A stretch of 64,000 bases of DNA from Tridacna crocea (GCA_943736015.1 OX031061.1:59154192-59218191), one strand, 5' to 3'. Shown: positions 29,201-44,200, numbered from the stretch's first letter. Numbers and translations are program-made. Notes: generated by a model not told the origin, from the letters alone.

Positions 29201-32200
29201 AAGGTGAATTCTTTCTATATCTTTTGATTTAGAAAATCCGGATATTTCTGCTGCATAGTTCAATATACTACCAACGAAAGAATCAAACAAGTGACATAAA
29301 GTTTTAGGTTTTAACTTCTATTTATGACAATTCATTAATAACACATTCGATGCTTTTAGCGCTTTGCCAACGATTTGTTCGTTATTATGTTCAAACTTGC
29401 CTGTATATGAAAAGACAGTACCCAAGTATGAAAAGTTACATGTATCAACAATTTCAAGTTCCTCATTTCCATAATAAAACTTTTCATGCAGAAATGTTTT
29501 TCCTTTTTTTCGAAATATCATAACTTTGGTTTTTGAAGCATTTACTTCTAAACTCCCGTTTTTACAATAATCCTTTAATCTGTTCAGGTTGATTTGCAAG
29601 TCCTCTGGGGAATTTCCAAAAATGATCATATCGTCTGCAAATAGTAATAGAATAATGATTATATCGTCAATACTTATACCCGAATTGATAAGAGAATTTC
29701 AAATCTCCATTATGATGTTAAGTATATAGATGAAGCTGTATCAAAATTTTATGCTGATGTCAAATATACGAGTATATAGTACAAAAGGAAAGGTCTATAT
29801 TTAACAGTAATTTTTATATATTGTATGAATTTTAGATCACTAGGCGGGATAAAATCTCATCTCATATCAGTCTTTTTATACAAAGTCTCTTTATATGCAT
29901 CTTCTACCTTTTTTTTTTTTGACAATATGTATATACATACTTGAAAAGCAGCCAGTCTCTTAAAAAGATTATTTACAGTGAAGCGAAGTGTAAAGGAAAT
30001 CAAGAGAGCATGAATAAGTGCACTTGTCAATTTGATATGGAGTAATGTTGAATACCATATAAACACCAGATAAATAATTCAAGCTATTCTCTCAGCAATA
30101 GAATCATCCCAATTTCGCTAAAAATGGACAAGATCTTCAATCAAAACAAGTCACGTATAATTTTCACTTACAGAATAGCTTCTTCACTCTCTTTCCCGCT
30201 TAATAGTTTTAACTAAATAAAAAATCACGTTGACTACTCTGTTGTTTTATCATTGATATTTTGCAAAATGTACATTTTTTACATTGCAGCAAATAAAATG
30301 TATCGTATTGTATTGTATTGTATTGTATATCTTTGTCGAACAAAGGAATAGGGTGTATATCAATATTGATGGGTAGGCAATCATTTTGCTTTCATGTTTG
30401 CCGACAAGCTGAACGTACATTCCGGTTTGGCGGGATTAATGAGAGACAAGCGTTAATGTAAATGAAGCCTTAAATCGCTTATTACGCCTGTCTCTTTTGC
30501 AGACAAGCAGATGATTCTATGATTTGCACAGAATATGCAATCTTATGTCGGTCGGATCTGCAGTGTGAGCTATATTTTAATAACCCGATCAAAACAGCCC
30601 TAGGTGGCGTTGCAATAATTAAGCATTTTTCTCGAAATGTAAAATGTCAATTTCATCAGTCACGCTCTCTAGTATAAGGGTTAACAGAGTCATAGATTAC
30701 AAGAATCGTATAAACGAAGAACACCTTCGGACTTTCTTTATAGGACCTACATGTATGACGTCAACCATCAATTGGTTATCCTTAATAGAATGGTAAACAT
30801 TGTGAGAAACGGAGAAAATGTTCGTTGCCACTATTTTCTTATGTTCCTACATGGTTTCAAAAGACCCTTCCCTTTCTTAAAGGTCATTAAAACTCAGCAC
30901 ATGTATTGTAATCTAAAACTTACATCTCCGTTTTGAACATTGAAAGTCGTTTGTTTTGAAACTCTTTATCAGTCTAGTTATAGTATATTTCAAATAAAAT
31001 GGTAAACAAATAAAGAAAGCCTTTTAACTGAACGACAAAACTTTGACAACCTCAAGGAAAAAAAAATATGTATATATACTTTTGAAAAAGGAGAAAACGC
31101 TAGTGACCAGTATTTTCTCCCTTTACCATTATGTTTTGTACTTTTTACCAGCCAAACGGCACATTTTCAGGTCCTCTTAAATGTGGGTATTTATTTTTTT
31201 TCGCATCACACCAAATTAGGAAAATATGTATATCACTGAAATTTATATGAAAAAAGAAAAAAATAGAAAAAAAAAAAAAAATCTTCAATAATTAAGAATC
31301 ATGACATTACAAAAAAAACAAACTTTTTTGGGGTGGTATCCCCTTAAAAGACTACATAGCCCCTTAAGCTATATTTTGATTTCGCGCGAAAAATCCAAAA
31401 AAGCATTGTGGGAATGTTAAGTGACTGGCATCATATCAAACATATAATTATTTTCCATAATGTGTTCTTCGGACGCTTTGTTTTAAGCGTCGTCTGTGTA
31501 TTTCCAGTTTGTGAATGAACAAGTTGCATAGATCTTGTTTCCCGTCGGCGTCGACCTTGGCTGTAGTAAATCTCTAATTTCTCTTGTTGTTGGATGATTT
31601 TCGACTACTGGAGTCTTATGAATGAAAATTATAAGGCTTTGAGAGTATAAAGATTATTATTTGTATTTATGTAAAATTTTTGTCCAAGAATCTGAAGGGC
31701 CATCTTTAACTTATTATCTGCTAATTGCTTTAATGTAGGGTTTTGTAAAGGGTTGCTAAGATGGAAAACATTGTGGGAAAGTCAAACAAAATGTTGATTA
31801 TCATTATTTGCTGCTTTTCCTACGATGCTTTCAAAAGCCTCTTCTTCAACATTGTTAAAAGTCAGCATTGTGATCTAAAAGGCTGAATCTCAGTTTCTAT
31901 ACTCTAAAATGCACCTTTACTAGAAACTCCTTGGTCTCTCAATAAAATTGTCTATGGTATAATGATATAAAACGGTAAAGCCTTTCAAGAAATTAGTCAT
32001 CCCATTACAAAGTTACAGTTTTAGACCTATTTAAAACTGATTGCATTTTCAAGCAAAAACTATTCTTTAATCCTTTACCATACCCTATCTAGTACTGTTT
32101 TAACAACACTGAGAAAGATGCCGTTTGAGAACTTTATTTTGAAAAGGAAAAACTTTCTTGACTCTTTATACGAAGAAAAAAAAATCAGGCTTTCCAAAAT

Positions 32201-35200
32201 TGAATGCATTTTAAGGTATAAACTTTTTGATCTGGCACCATTGATGGAACCTGTCTGAAATAGGATGGAAGACATTTAAGGAGAAAGAAAAACATGTCAG
32301 TTAGCACCGTATTCTCCTCTTCAGACCAAAGGTTAACAAGTCTTCTTCCTAAAGACATTTTAAACTCATTATTGGGGTAATAAAGGGGTAGATCTAAGTT
32401 TCTATACAAAGATAAATCGTATACGGGTAACGGTAAATCAAAACCCTTTGCTGTCACATAATTTTTTTCCAATTTTTCCTTCAATTGAATTGGACAAGAG
32501 TTTCAGAAAAGTCCTTTCGTTTTAATCTTTTTTTTCGACCTATTTTGACAAGCCTTCTTCAAGTTTGTTGAAACTCAGGATGGTGAACTGGCCTTCATTG
32601 CACAGGATCATTGCACAACTCTATAGACTTTGCTGTATCAGGAGAGGCGATTTAAGTACAGGAAAATGTATCGCAATATGTTATGACTATATTCTAAACT
32701 CGCCTTCTAACAGTACTTTCAGAACTTTGATTTTCCTAATCACAACAGTCACTGGACCATTAATTAAGTCTGAAGACAAATAAACGTTATGAAGCGGAAC
32801 CTTAACAATTCCACATTCTACACACCGAATAAGGACACTTGTGCTAGAAGAACTCTTCCTTGAAAAAAACGCAGAACATCTGCTAAAATAAGAGATTGAG
32901 AAGCTCCAGTATCACGTAAATTTTTCATAGGGGTAGACTGGGCGAAATAACAAATCACTTAGTAAGTCACTTCTATATATAACAGCTTGGAAAATTCTAG
33001 ACAAGAAAATATTGATGCAGAACATCAATGGCGCCGCAAACCAGTTATTTCTGTAACAGGGCAAAAAGCATTGGGCCGCGTTAAACCGTTTATAGAAATA
33101 ACGTGATCGTTTGACAGCTCAGTAGGAATCACATTTTTGATCGTGTGACTCATTTTGTCACGTTTAACATCCAATAATAGCATATGTGGAGAAAATCGTC
33201 GCCCTTGTAAGATTTTGTCTACACAAACAAACATTTGTCGCCAATGAATTATCATACATTAACGAAAGATAAAGTCTGTTATCGGATGTACTAAATCTGA
33301 TACTCTAACACATATGTCTGGTATCATACAACCCCTCTTTATAGATATTTTAAAGACTTGAATGAAGTTCTTATTATATCTATAAAGACAAGAGGAGTTG
33401 TATGATACCAGTCATGTCAGGCGCTCCAGCACTGACCTAGTTACAGTTAGCTGGTCTTAAAAGCTCGATCGCGAAAGGAAAACAATATTTCTACAATCCA
33501 TACAATACTAGAACAAAAATATAATTGGGGTCACAAGTACCTCATAGGGTGCTCTAGGGTCAAAGAGCTTGAAAATACCTCTTAACCTTTTCCAGCGTAG
33601 GATATTTAAAATGGTGACTTAGAAAATTTCAAACAGATAATTTTTTATCACGTGACTTCTCGAAATGCATCTTTATTATTTTTCGAAGGGAAAATGTTGA
33701 TATGCCTACGATCCCGGTTTTTATCCATCTAACAATGAAAGTACAATATATTACAAATGAAAAAAAAAATCCCACAAATAAATAAAAAAGTTAATATGGA
33801 TCCCGATCTGGTAATCAAAGTACAGTAGATATAGATGGATGTCAAAACAAAGCATGGAACCAGTTCAATATGGCTACACCCATAGGCACTTTACAAAACC
33901 GAATAAAAATATAGTGCCGCCGCTCAAGCGGCGCCACAATTAGTAAACAGCTATACAAACTGTTTCTAAAAATAACCACAATGGGAAAAACCAATAAATA
34001 TTCCTTATGCTTGCAGAATATTCTACAAACTGCAGGTCTCTGTAAATCCTATCTACATAACAGTATACATGTAATGGGTTGTACATAGACAAAACCTTAA
34101 ATAACTGATGTAAACTCCCGTTTGATTAGCAATTCTACGTCAGAAATTCTGCTGAATTTTAAGATTTTATGAGCATGTTTTAAAAATACACAAAGACAAA
34201 GCGGTATTTTGATTTTATTCAAAAGTATATGTACGTCCTAAAAAAGGATGTTTCGTCTTCATTCGAATATGTTACTTGTACTCTAATTTGATTTGTAAGA
34301 TATGATCTTTAAGGGTACAAAAACTACCTATTGTTATCATATTTGTTTTTCTTGGCAGCTCCAACCGGCTGTGGTATTCTTTACAAGGGACCAGAAAGGA
34401 TAAGACCTGGTGGCGAAGTGGTACTGAAATATCACCAAACAAAAGGAGACGAAAATAATCGACAACTTAGAGTTAAAACTGACGATTGTGCGGGGCAATT
34501 TGGCTGTCCAGTTAACGAAGCTTGGTACGAGGAAGAGTCTGCAGAGTACAATTCCATGTACTTGTATAAATTCAAGAACTTTTCGTCCAAAATGGAAGGG
34601 AACTATCTCATCCAGTGTACAAATAGGTCAAGTCATAACAATGCCACCAACGATGTCAAGCTTATTATACCAGGTTTGAGTGAAATCTACACGCTCATTA
34701 AGCGAATAGTTTAGTTTAGTTTAAACATATTTTGTTGCCAAGCACTTTACAAGAATAAAATTTACAACACAGAACAATAAACATAATGAAAGGACAAGGC
34801 AAAAGGGTCTGAATACAAATTCTCTCAACTTAGATTCGGTCATTCCCTTTATGAAATTACCTTTTTTTTGAGTCGCCCATATTTACTTTTGACTTTCTAA
34901 TATGCACTAAGTTTTCATTTCATTTTTGACGACAAATTTGTTCCAGTTACGCACTAACATCGAAATGGCAATTGATAAATTGATAAATCGAGTTGGAGTT
35001 GAAAATAGGAATTTCTTCTATTCAAATAAAAGAAAATGAAGGATTTTACATTTTAACTAAATGATTACTGTAGATTAATCGTAGGTCGGTGGGGTTCCAA
35101 GATCCGGGCGAATTGGTCAAATAATTATTGTTTGCTGCTTCAGGATTACTTGCATCGTCCTGTATCTTTTATATAAGTTTGTACAGTCCTTAATATCAAT

Positions 35201-38200
35201 GAGTTGTCTTCGAAACTGAGATTATCAAATCCATACAATAGAATGTTGATATTTAATGGATGAAATCGACGTAAAGTTTGAAAGAGATTATTTCTCTGTA
35301 TTGGAAATTGTGTACATCTGAAGAAATAATGTTCAGCATCTTCTTGATCATAACCGCACTTACATCTTGCATTTTGAGATATATAATTCGAGAAAAGGTC
35401 AAAGTTCAGATTGCTGCATCTGTTACGAATTCTTGTATGTACAACAGAGAGATGGCGTTTACCGACGAAAAAGTGTTTAGGAACATCCGAAACATGAAAG
35501 GTCTGTAGGATACGAGATTTAAATTGCGACAAAGATTGCAGGGATTTAATATCGTCGGAGAGTTTGTTCCATAGAATAACCGCCGATGGAATAAATGACT
35601 TTGTCATCAATTCGGTTCGACAAAGCAACTAAATCGATATCGTTAGCGTTGCGGAGTAAATAATTTGTTCTTGCGTTAACATCTAAAGGAAAGATATCGT
35701 TTAAGTATTGCGGAGTCTGACCGTTGACTATTTTATAAATAAGTACAAGTTTCTGATATTTGCGCCTTAACGTTAACCAACCGATTTCTTTGTACAAGTC
35801 AAGAGTAGAAGCTGATCTTGTAATACCTGTTACTGTTCTTGCGGCCTCAATTTAAATTTTTTCCAAACGATCCTTTTCCGACATAGTACAGTTATCCCAG
35901 ACTACTGAGGAGTATTCGAGAAGTGGTCGCAAAAAGATATATGTATTTGGTTGAGAGAATCTCTCTTTAGCCTAAATTTTAAAGATCTCATAATTCCCAG
36001 GATCTTGTTTGCAGACTGGGTTATATTAATATGTTCACGCCATTCACCATTACTACTTAGAGTTAGTCCAAGGTGCTTATGATTCGTAACAAACTGAATC
36101 GGAACATTGTTAGATAATAAATCTGGTGGCTGAACATTTGTATTTGTGAAGTGCATCGCTACTGTTTTTGAGGGATTAAATGATACCAGCCATTGTTTTG
36201 CCCATTGGTGTTTTGCCCATTAAGCGAATGTTAAAAAATGAAAATTAATTTCATTTTATATTACTATGTACTATTACTCTATTTCCACTTATTCGACCAG
36301 CCTTGTCTCTACTCTCTTTTCCCAAACAGTTTTACCATTTCCCGATCAAAACAAATATCTTAATAACTAAAAACGAAAAATAAATGGCAGAAATAATGAC
36401 TAGAATATCCTTTCGTATATGACGCCAAGCAGAACTAATATTTATACCACCTTTTTACAGGAAAAAAGCGTGGTATAAAAATTATTCACCTATAACCCAT
36501 CGACGTACCTCTTAAATGTACATGTAGGTATCTTTTATCAGTTTATAGTAGCAATAAAAATTAGGTCGTAGCATACATAAACCAAAAAAGGCCCCTTTAA
36601 ATACAGGTACTTGTATGACCTTTCGGGTTACAAATCCACAGTTTTAGTACTTCGCCTCAGTAGTAATGAAATTCAAATTATAATAACCCTTATAACTCGT
36701 TAGCTAATTATAAACTTCTTCTTTTTCAGTTCCACCAAGTTCGCCGACCTTCCTTAACACTGTGGACGTAGAAAATTGTACAAGTTGTTTACTTGTAAGA
36801 AGCGGAAAAACCGACATTCAATGCCAAGTCATAGAAGGAACACCTCCCGTTACAGTAAAAATTGTTATTGATGGTAAAGATGAGGTCCTTTGTGATTTAG
36901 ATCAGCCCTTCAATAAAACTTATAATGCGACAATATATGTCAATAGCGGCTTACATCTAAAGGACATTCGTTGCGAGGCAGAAAATGAAGCCCTCGATCA
37001 GCCACTTACTACATCGACCAAATTATATGTCCTTCGTGAGTATTTAAAATGATTTTTGATATTTACAGATCGAATCTTCAGATTACGAAATCCTACAAAG
37101 GTAAAAAATGAGGATAAAATATTTTTTTCAACGTGTATAAACGAAAAAAATGTTGCACTAACGTGAAAAATCTTGTAATAGCATGTTTTCGAGCCGTGGT
37201 CACACATTCCACACTTGACCGTAGTAGGAACTGTCCGTAGTTGGACGCATTAAACATAGTTGAAAGTAGTTACACGTAGAAAACCGTTGTTCAACATAGT
37301 AAAGCTATGGTCACATTTACGGTCATGCACGTAATTGTCCGTAGGTAATTTTCAAACCCAGTTTGCCGTACCGCTACTACGTTCAACTACGATGGAGTAC
37401 GTTCAAAGAAAGTTCAAACTTGGCGATATAGAAAGTCTAAGTAGGTTGAACTACTTGTAAGTACGGTTGACTTCATTCAACTACGTGCAAATTAGCTAGG
37501 GTAAACTAGGATATTACTACTTCTAACAACGATTAACTACGCTAAACTGCGCCTAAATACATCTTAACAACGCACAGCTACGTGAATTCAGGTCAACTAC
37601 GTAAAGCTACGGTAAAACGTTGTGGTTGTGTTGTTCCAATACGGGTAGGCCACAGTTATGGTACTTTTAACCACTGTCACATCCAAACCTTGGTCAATTT
37701 ACAGTTATAATTTAATTAATTGTAATAAATCATAGCCTTTCTGAAAAAGCGTGCAGCATGCGAATGACCCGGATGAGCCTAAAATATCACGGTACCTGGC
37801 CCAATGAAAGATTTAATAGTTACGGTATCCGTTATATACGGATCACACGAGTTGTGTATTTCAGAAATTTATTGTTGTAATTAGCTTAGTAATTTTTTTT
37901 TAAGTTGTGACTGGCTGTACACCTGTACGCACTACATACGTTATAGTTAGCAAATTTGTTGTAACTGTACTTCTTTCCATGATTATTTTTGCTATTTTTA
38001 GCTCTATTCCAGATCAGAATGCACTTTATTCATTTATTTATATATCATATGCAGTGCAGCCTGATTTCAAGTTGTGATTCACATTTATTTTGTCGTCTGC
38101 AAATGCCTTCAGTTTGGACTAGTTGAAAATTGTGACGTTTGGTAAACAGTTATGTACCTGTTACAAGCTTAAAATTACTGATTTTCCCAATTTAGACAAT

Positions 38201-41200
38201 TTATGTTAATCTTTCTCTAAACTTTCTACTCTTTCTCTTTTTTTAAACTCTCAAGGTCCAATCACATTATTATTTCTATGTCATTTATTTATTTATTACA
38301 TTTCCATACTGTATGTTGTACATACGTGGATAAAATAAAGCTTATTGAATTGATTTGAATTGTTATTTTAAATCAATTGGTAATTGATGTTAGAATGAAT
38401 TTCTTTAATAGAAATTAATTATTGAAAGAAATTAATAGGTAAATGATTAACAATGTTAAATTAAATTATTTTTCAATTACATGTAGCAAACAATGCAACA
38501 AATAAACCCTTGGCAAAAGGCAGGGTTTTATGCAGTAATTATTTTTACTTGGAGTATAAAATTCACCCTTGGTCATCAAAACGGTGTTGTCAGACCATTC
38601 ATGAATAAATAATCAACTGTTGAAATGGAAGAAACCCTGTACCAAAACTGTCCAAATTGTAAGACCTTTCTATAAAAGTAATGAATCCAATACCTGTCAA
38701 ATAAAATGTAGCCCAAATAATGGAACTTGGCCTTAAAGGGGTAGAAAAAATCGTTGAAAAAAGAAGAAAAAGCCAATATTTTGTCTTTTTCCCCCACAAT
38801 GTTTTCAATAACTGTGTTTCAGGGTCGATGAAAGTCAGGATTGTATAGAAAAAGACTGTTTGGTGAAGAACTTATCTATGGCACATTCTTCATATCTAAG
38901 TTTTCTTTTTTTAACATTTTATCAAAAAAAAAAAAAAAAAATCCACTTCGTTCTTTAGTTATTTACCAAACTAACAAATTTTGGAATGTAACAAATTAAA
39001 GGTAAATGCAGATGATAGATCTAATGGAGCTTGAATGAAAATGTGTCTTTGATAAAGTAGAAAACATTGCAAGGAAAGGGGAAAAAAGGTGACCAGCGTT
39101 TTCTCCTTAAATTGCAATGTTCTCTGACCATTATCTTTCAGGATCATCAAAGCTTGCATGGTACCTAGCAGGTTTAAGTTTCATACTCTGTTTATAAATA
39201 TAATGCCAAATGATATAAAAAAAATAACAATTATGTATTGGATTCCATTACTTTTATAGAAAGCAAGTACTTATAATCATAATTTAATTGAAACATCTCT
39301 ATTTCAATTGTAATTTATTAATTGCTTTTCAAAATAACTGAATCCAAGCCTGGTTACATTTTATCTAGTTGATTGTATTAGTATATTACTGTACTTGACC
39401 GCAGCTGAACGTATTAAACACACTACGGTTAGGTAAGGTCAATTACGGTTAACTACCGTCAATTACGTATAAACTACGGTCACAGTACGGTCACAACATT
39501 CCGTCTTTCTATAAAAAAGAGGTTTAAGCTGCATAATGTATCGACCATACCAGCCTGTGCAGTCCGCACAGGTCGACATGGATTGAAACTTTTCGCTATT
39601 TGGAAATTTTCCACGTTTCCTAGAACCATACTATCTCATTGTACTGTCAATTGTAAGACAACACGGATTATAAGGGCTCTTATGTACATGTATGTGATAT
39701 GACTTGTTCGAAGGATCAATCGAAGTTTGCCGAATGATATGATCTGAGGCCTGACCAGCTGCAATCAATTTTTTTCAATCCGTCAGGTCGAAAAATTTAA
39801 TTGGTACCAAGTGGTAGTACAGCTATATAGAAGTCGAATTAGGGTGGATGCCAGTAACAAAAGTGGTGCAGGTTTTTTTCAGACGACATTTTGTTACCCC
39901 ACCAACTGAAAATGCATTGAATTAAGCTTATGTGTATAAACCACAAATTTTTAATATATCTAGGAGTAAATTGATTGAAAATATGTCTAATTGACATTGA
40001 AGCACATAGGCAACGGTGAAATGCAGTTACAGGAGAAAATAATATACATTGGGTGCCCTGGTGTTACCCCACCCACCAAATCTGCATACATTTATTTAAA
40101 AATCATGGACAACTTAATATAATTTAAGACTTTTGTGTTTCAGCTTTTTGTTAAAGGGTTTGATGAGAACTAAATGCTTACTATTGTACCAAATTGCTGC
40201 ATTGTATATATGTTATGGCCTTGCTTATCCTTTACTCGACCCACTAATATAATATACACAGTCATCTATGAGCTAATATATAGATATGGCAAATTTTAGG
40301 AGACATGATTTTTGAAAAAGTAGTTGGATTTTTTTTTTTTTGTTTAATAAGGTTTCTTATCTGTGCAAACAGAATGTTCTGCTTACTGAAAATGCATATT
40401 CCACATTGGAATATTGTCTACGGTGATGCAATACCAGTCATAACACAGATGCTGCAATCGACTTGTCCTTCATGTAACGAAATTGTAAAGTAGAAGAAAT
40501 CCCATTCTAATTCAGAAAAATAAATATTTTTTTAGTTCAGATTCCAATGGTTCACTTCGAATCATCTGTATAACATGCACCTGTTTTATTTGAAGTGAGT
40601 TTTTTAAACAAAATTTTGGCACGTTATATGTCAGAAAAAATCAGTTGTTCTCAACTATTCTAATTTCTTCAAAATGTTATATAGTAAATGATTCATAGCT
40701 GTTTGTACTAAAAATGTAACTGTATTTTCCTTTTTATTCTCAGAAAGTTTTTTTTGCTAAATTCAACGGTATGGCTTCATTTTCTGAGCAATTTTTTATC
40801 ATAGTTATATAAATGACACATGTGTTACAGCAATGACACAAAATGTTGCAGCGTAGACACATGGAAGTAATTGGAATAATTCCATAAAAAGTTTTGTACT
40901 TAGTGCCTTTATTTCAGAAAAATCAAATGAAACAATAATTGAATAGTTACACATGGAATGAAGAAAAGTCATTTGCTCCAAAAATACTGTCTTGTTGGCT
41001 AGTTAAGACTTTGAATATTACTGCAAGTACATTAAAGTTATTACAAATACTCTTTTGTTAATTACATGCATGCTATATGCATTGTAATGTCATTGCTATG
41101 TAGGAAATAAATCCGTAACATCATGACATTAAAAAAAAAACAGACACACCCTATCCACACACACACACACACATACACCCTACACAAATATATATACAAA

Positions 41201-44200
41201 CAAAACAGCTCTACTGTTAATGTAGCAAATAAAGAAACTAATAATTGGTCATACATCACCATTACGCTGAATAACCTACGCATTTGATGATTTTAAGACA
41301 TCAATAGGTTTTCAGCTTCCCTGTTCGAAGGCCAGCGGGCTTAATATGCCATGGCCCGATGTCCATCGTATGTCTGTCCTTGCGTTAGCTTATATTTCAA
41401 ACATATTCTGAACCTACCCATCCAATTTTTTATGAAACTTAACAGAAATGATCCTTCCATGGTCTTCTTCAGAATGTCTTGAAAGAATTTGATTCCTTCA
41501 AAAACTCTGGTTGCGATGGCAACAAAACTGAAAAATATTGAACATCTTTGAAAATCTTCTTGTCTGAAACCAGAAGACCTAAGGCTACCAAATTTGGCAT
41601 GTAGCTTTATGTAGTGAACCTCTACCAAGTTCCTTCAAAAATAGCTCTGGGGTCAAAATTGGCCCCGCCCTGGGGGGTCACAATTTTTATATGGGATTAT
41701 TTGGCATGTAGCTTTATCTAGTGAACCTCTACCAAGTTCCTTCAAATAATAGCCCTGAGGTCAAAACTGACCCAGCCTCGGGGGTCACAGGTTTTATATG
41801 GGATTAAATACGGAAAACTTTAAAATCCTTCTGGTACCTAGCCATGGGACCTTGGGCTACCAGATTTGGCATTTGTCTTTATCAAGTGGGCATCTACCAA
41901 GAGTGCCAAACATATAGCCCAGGGGTCTTTGGCCTGGCCCCGGGGATCACAAGTTTTACATGGGCTTATATTGGGGAAAAACTTTAAAAAATCTATTTAT
42001 ACATAGTCATGAGGTCTGGGACTACCAAATTTTGCATGTAGCTTTATCTAGTGGGCCTTTACCACGAGGGCCAAAATTATAGCCTTTGGGTAAAGTTTGT
42101 CACTACACCAGGGGTCACAAGTTTTACATGAGTTTTTGTGGTGAAAACTTTATAAAGTATCTTTTTAGTACCATAATAAGGCCTAGGGTTACTAAATTTA
42201 GCCCCGTTTCATGGGTCGCATGTTTTACAGGGCCTTTTATTGAGGAGACTTTGAAAATCTTGTTTATAAACAAACGTTCTAGACCTTTATTATTTGGTAT
42301 GGGGCTTTATCTTGTGGACCTCCACCAGGACTCAAGTGGTTATAGCTTTGTGGTCAAAATGGCTTTGCCATGGGGACATACCTTTCTTGTAGGATTTTAT
42401 AGAAAAAAAATGTATGTCCTCAAGTTTGAAACCGATTGGCCAGAGTTGTAATATTTGGCTTGTAGTGTTTTCACTTATTAGCCAGTGAAGCGATACAGAG
42501 CCATCATGGCCCTCTTGTTTCAAGTTATATCCCCTATTGTATCACTGAAATAGAGTAACAGGGTAGAAGAGTAAGAACAACAAAAAGAAATAAAGCAGCT
42601 TAATGGTGGCCCTTCAGATTTTGGGTCTAAAATTTTACAAAAGTGCAAACTAATCATCCTTATACTCCCAAAGCCTTTTAATTTTCATTCATAAAACCCC
42701 AGTAGTCGAAAACCGTCCGACAACACGAGAAATTAGAGATTTACTACGGCCCAGGTTAACACCTACGGGAGACACATTCTATTTTTAGATGATCAATTCG
42801 CTCATTTACTTACAGGAATACACAGAAGAAGCTTCAACATAGCATCCGAAGAAGACATTATGGAAAATAATTATTACATGTTTGTTATGAGAGGGGAATT
42901 TGAGTGTTATGAGTCATGTGCCAGTCACTTGACATTCCCACAATGCTTTATTGATTTTTGGCGCTAAATCTAAAAATAGCTTAAGAGGCTACGTAGCCTT
43001 TTAAGGGAATACCATCAAAAAAAATGTTTTTTTTGTAATTTTATGAATCTTAATTATTGACGATTTGTATTATTTTTTTATATGAATTTCAGTGATATAT
43101 ATATTTTTTAATTTGGTGAGATGTAAAAATTCTAAATACCCACCATTAAGTAAGGAAACTACCGAATTCTCAGTGTTGGCATACTTATGGTTACAGTCGT
43201 GAATATATAATGAAATAACGAAATCAAAGATTAGTGTGCAACAATAAATTATACTGTTGCACTCATACATAGATCATTTTTGAGGTGCTAAATGCTAAAA
43301 CTCAATAATTGCTCTTAATTCTGGTCTTGTACGTCTGTCATAGTAGCTCTAGTCAAAATTGTGAATAAATTTAGCCAGAAATATAAGCACATTTAATGAG
43401 AAGACTAAAAATTCAGAGATTGGTTTCAACTCATTCTGCTAAGAACATTTATTAGGTGTTTTATGGCATGTGAAATTGGTCAGACTTGATTTAGAATAAG
43501 TCTTACATAAATGTGGATTTTAATGAGCACCTTAAATTTGAAAAAAAAAAAATGTTAAAAAGAATGCATTGTTTCATTGTTTGTTTCATTATTGTGCACA
43601 TGGGAAAAGTTTAATTTATATTATAGGCAGATTTCGGGTAGGCACGTTTATTAGCATATATAATAAAAATCTCCACCACTTTCAGATCTGACATCCATGC
43701 TTAAAATGACTCTAATAGGCTATCCTAACTCACTGTACCATTAGAAATTTTCTACCTGATGGATTGATAAACAGAAAAAATAGGGCCCTTTTTTGACCTG
43801 GGCCTTAACTTAATATGGACAGCAAGTGACTATAAGATGTGTTTACATGTAAATAACCCGATACACTTGGTTTGCTCTTGAATCATTCATAAAGTGTTGC
43901 TTTATCAATGTCCCCCTTTCTTACAGCCGTGTTGACAGTTAAGAGGTTTCCGAAATTTGTGCTCTCTCTAATTATCCAGCTACCAGCGACCAATTAAAAA
44001 CACGAGGGCTATGATGGCCCTGTATTGCTTCACTGGCTTTTAATCCTTAGCCACCTTATTGTGAGATTTAATGACCCTGAAAGAAAACACTTTAAGAAAA
44101 CTGTGGGAAAAGGAAAGCATCTTGTTAACCCGCGTTTGCTCCTTTTCCTGAAAAGTTTCATAGTCTGTTTAAGACAGGAACAATCATTTAAGCTACATTC

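Larger units (their letters stand above)
22996..41125. repeat. segmental duplication copy 2
   Basis: The second tandem copy, expanded to about 18.1 kb by insertions at 23667-27212, 28202-29686, about 32990-33940, 34708-36217 and about 37744-38360. It carries exons 5 and 6 (D4, D5). The junction is visible: the right-end sequence ...CTCGTTGGCT at 22985-22994 switches to the left-end sequence ACGTCTGAAATTTC at 22996. In the unjoined right ends (22060 and 40995) TTGGCT instead continues AGTTAAGAC. Confidence 0.83.

Noticed and set aside
42086-42451. 121-residue plus-strand frame
   Set aside because: Lies in a degenerate tandem repeat element; phrases recur with drift and no protein family fits.
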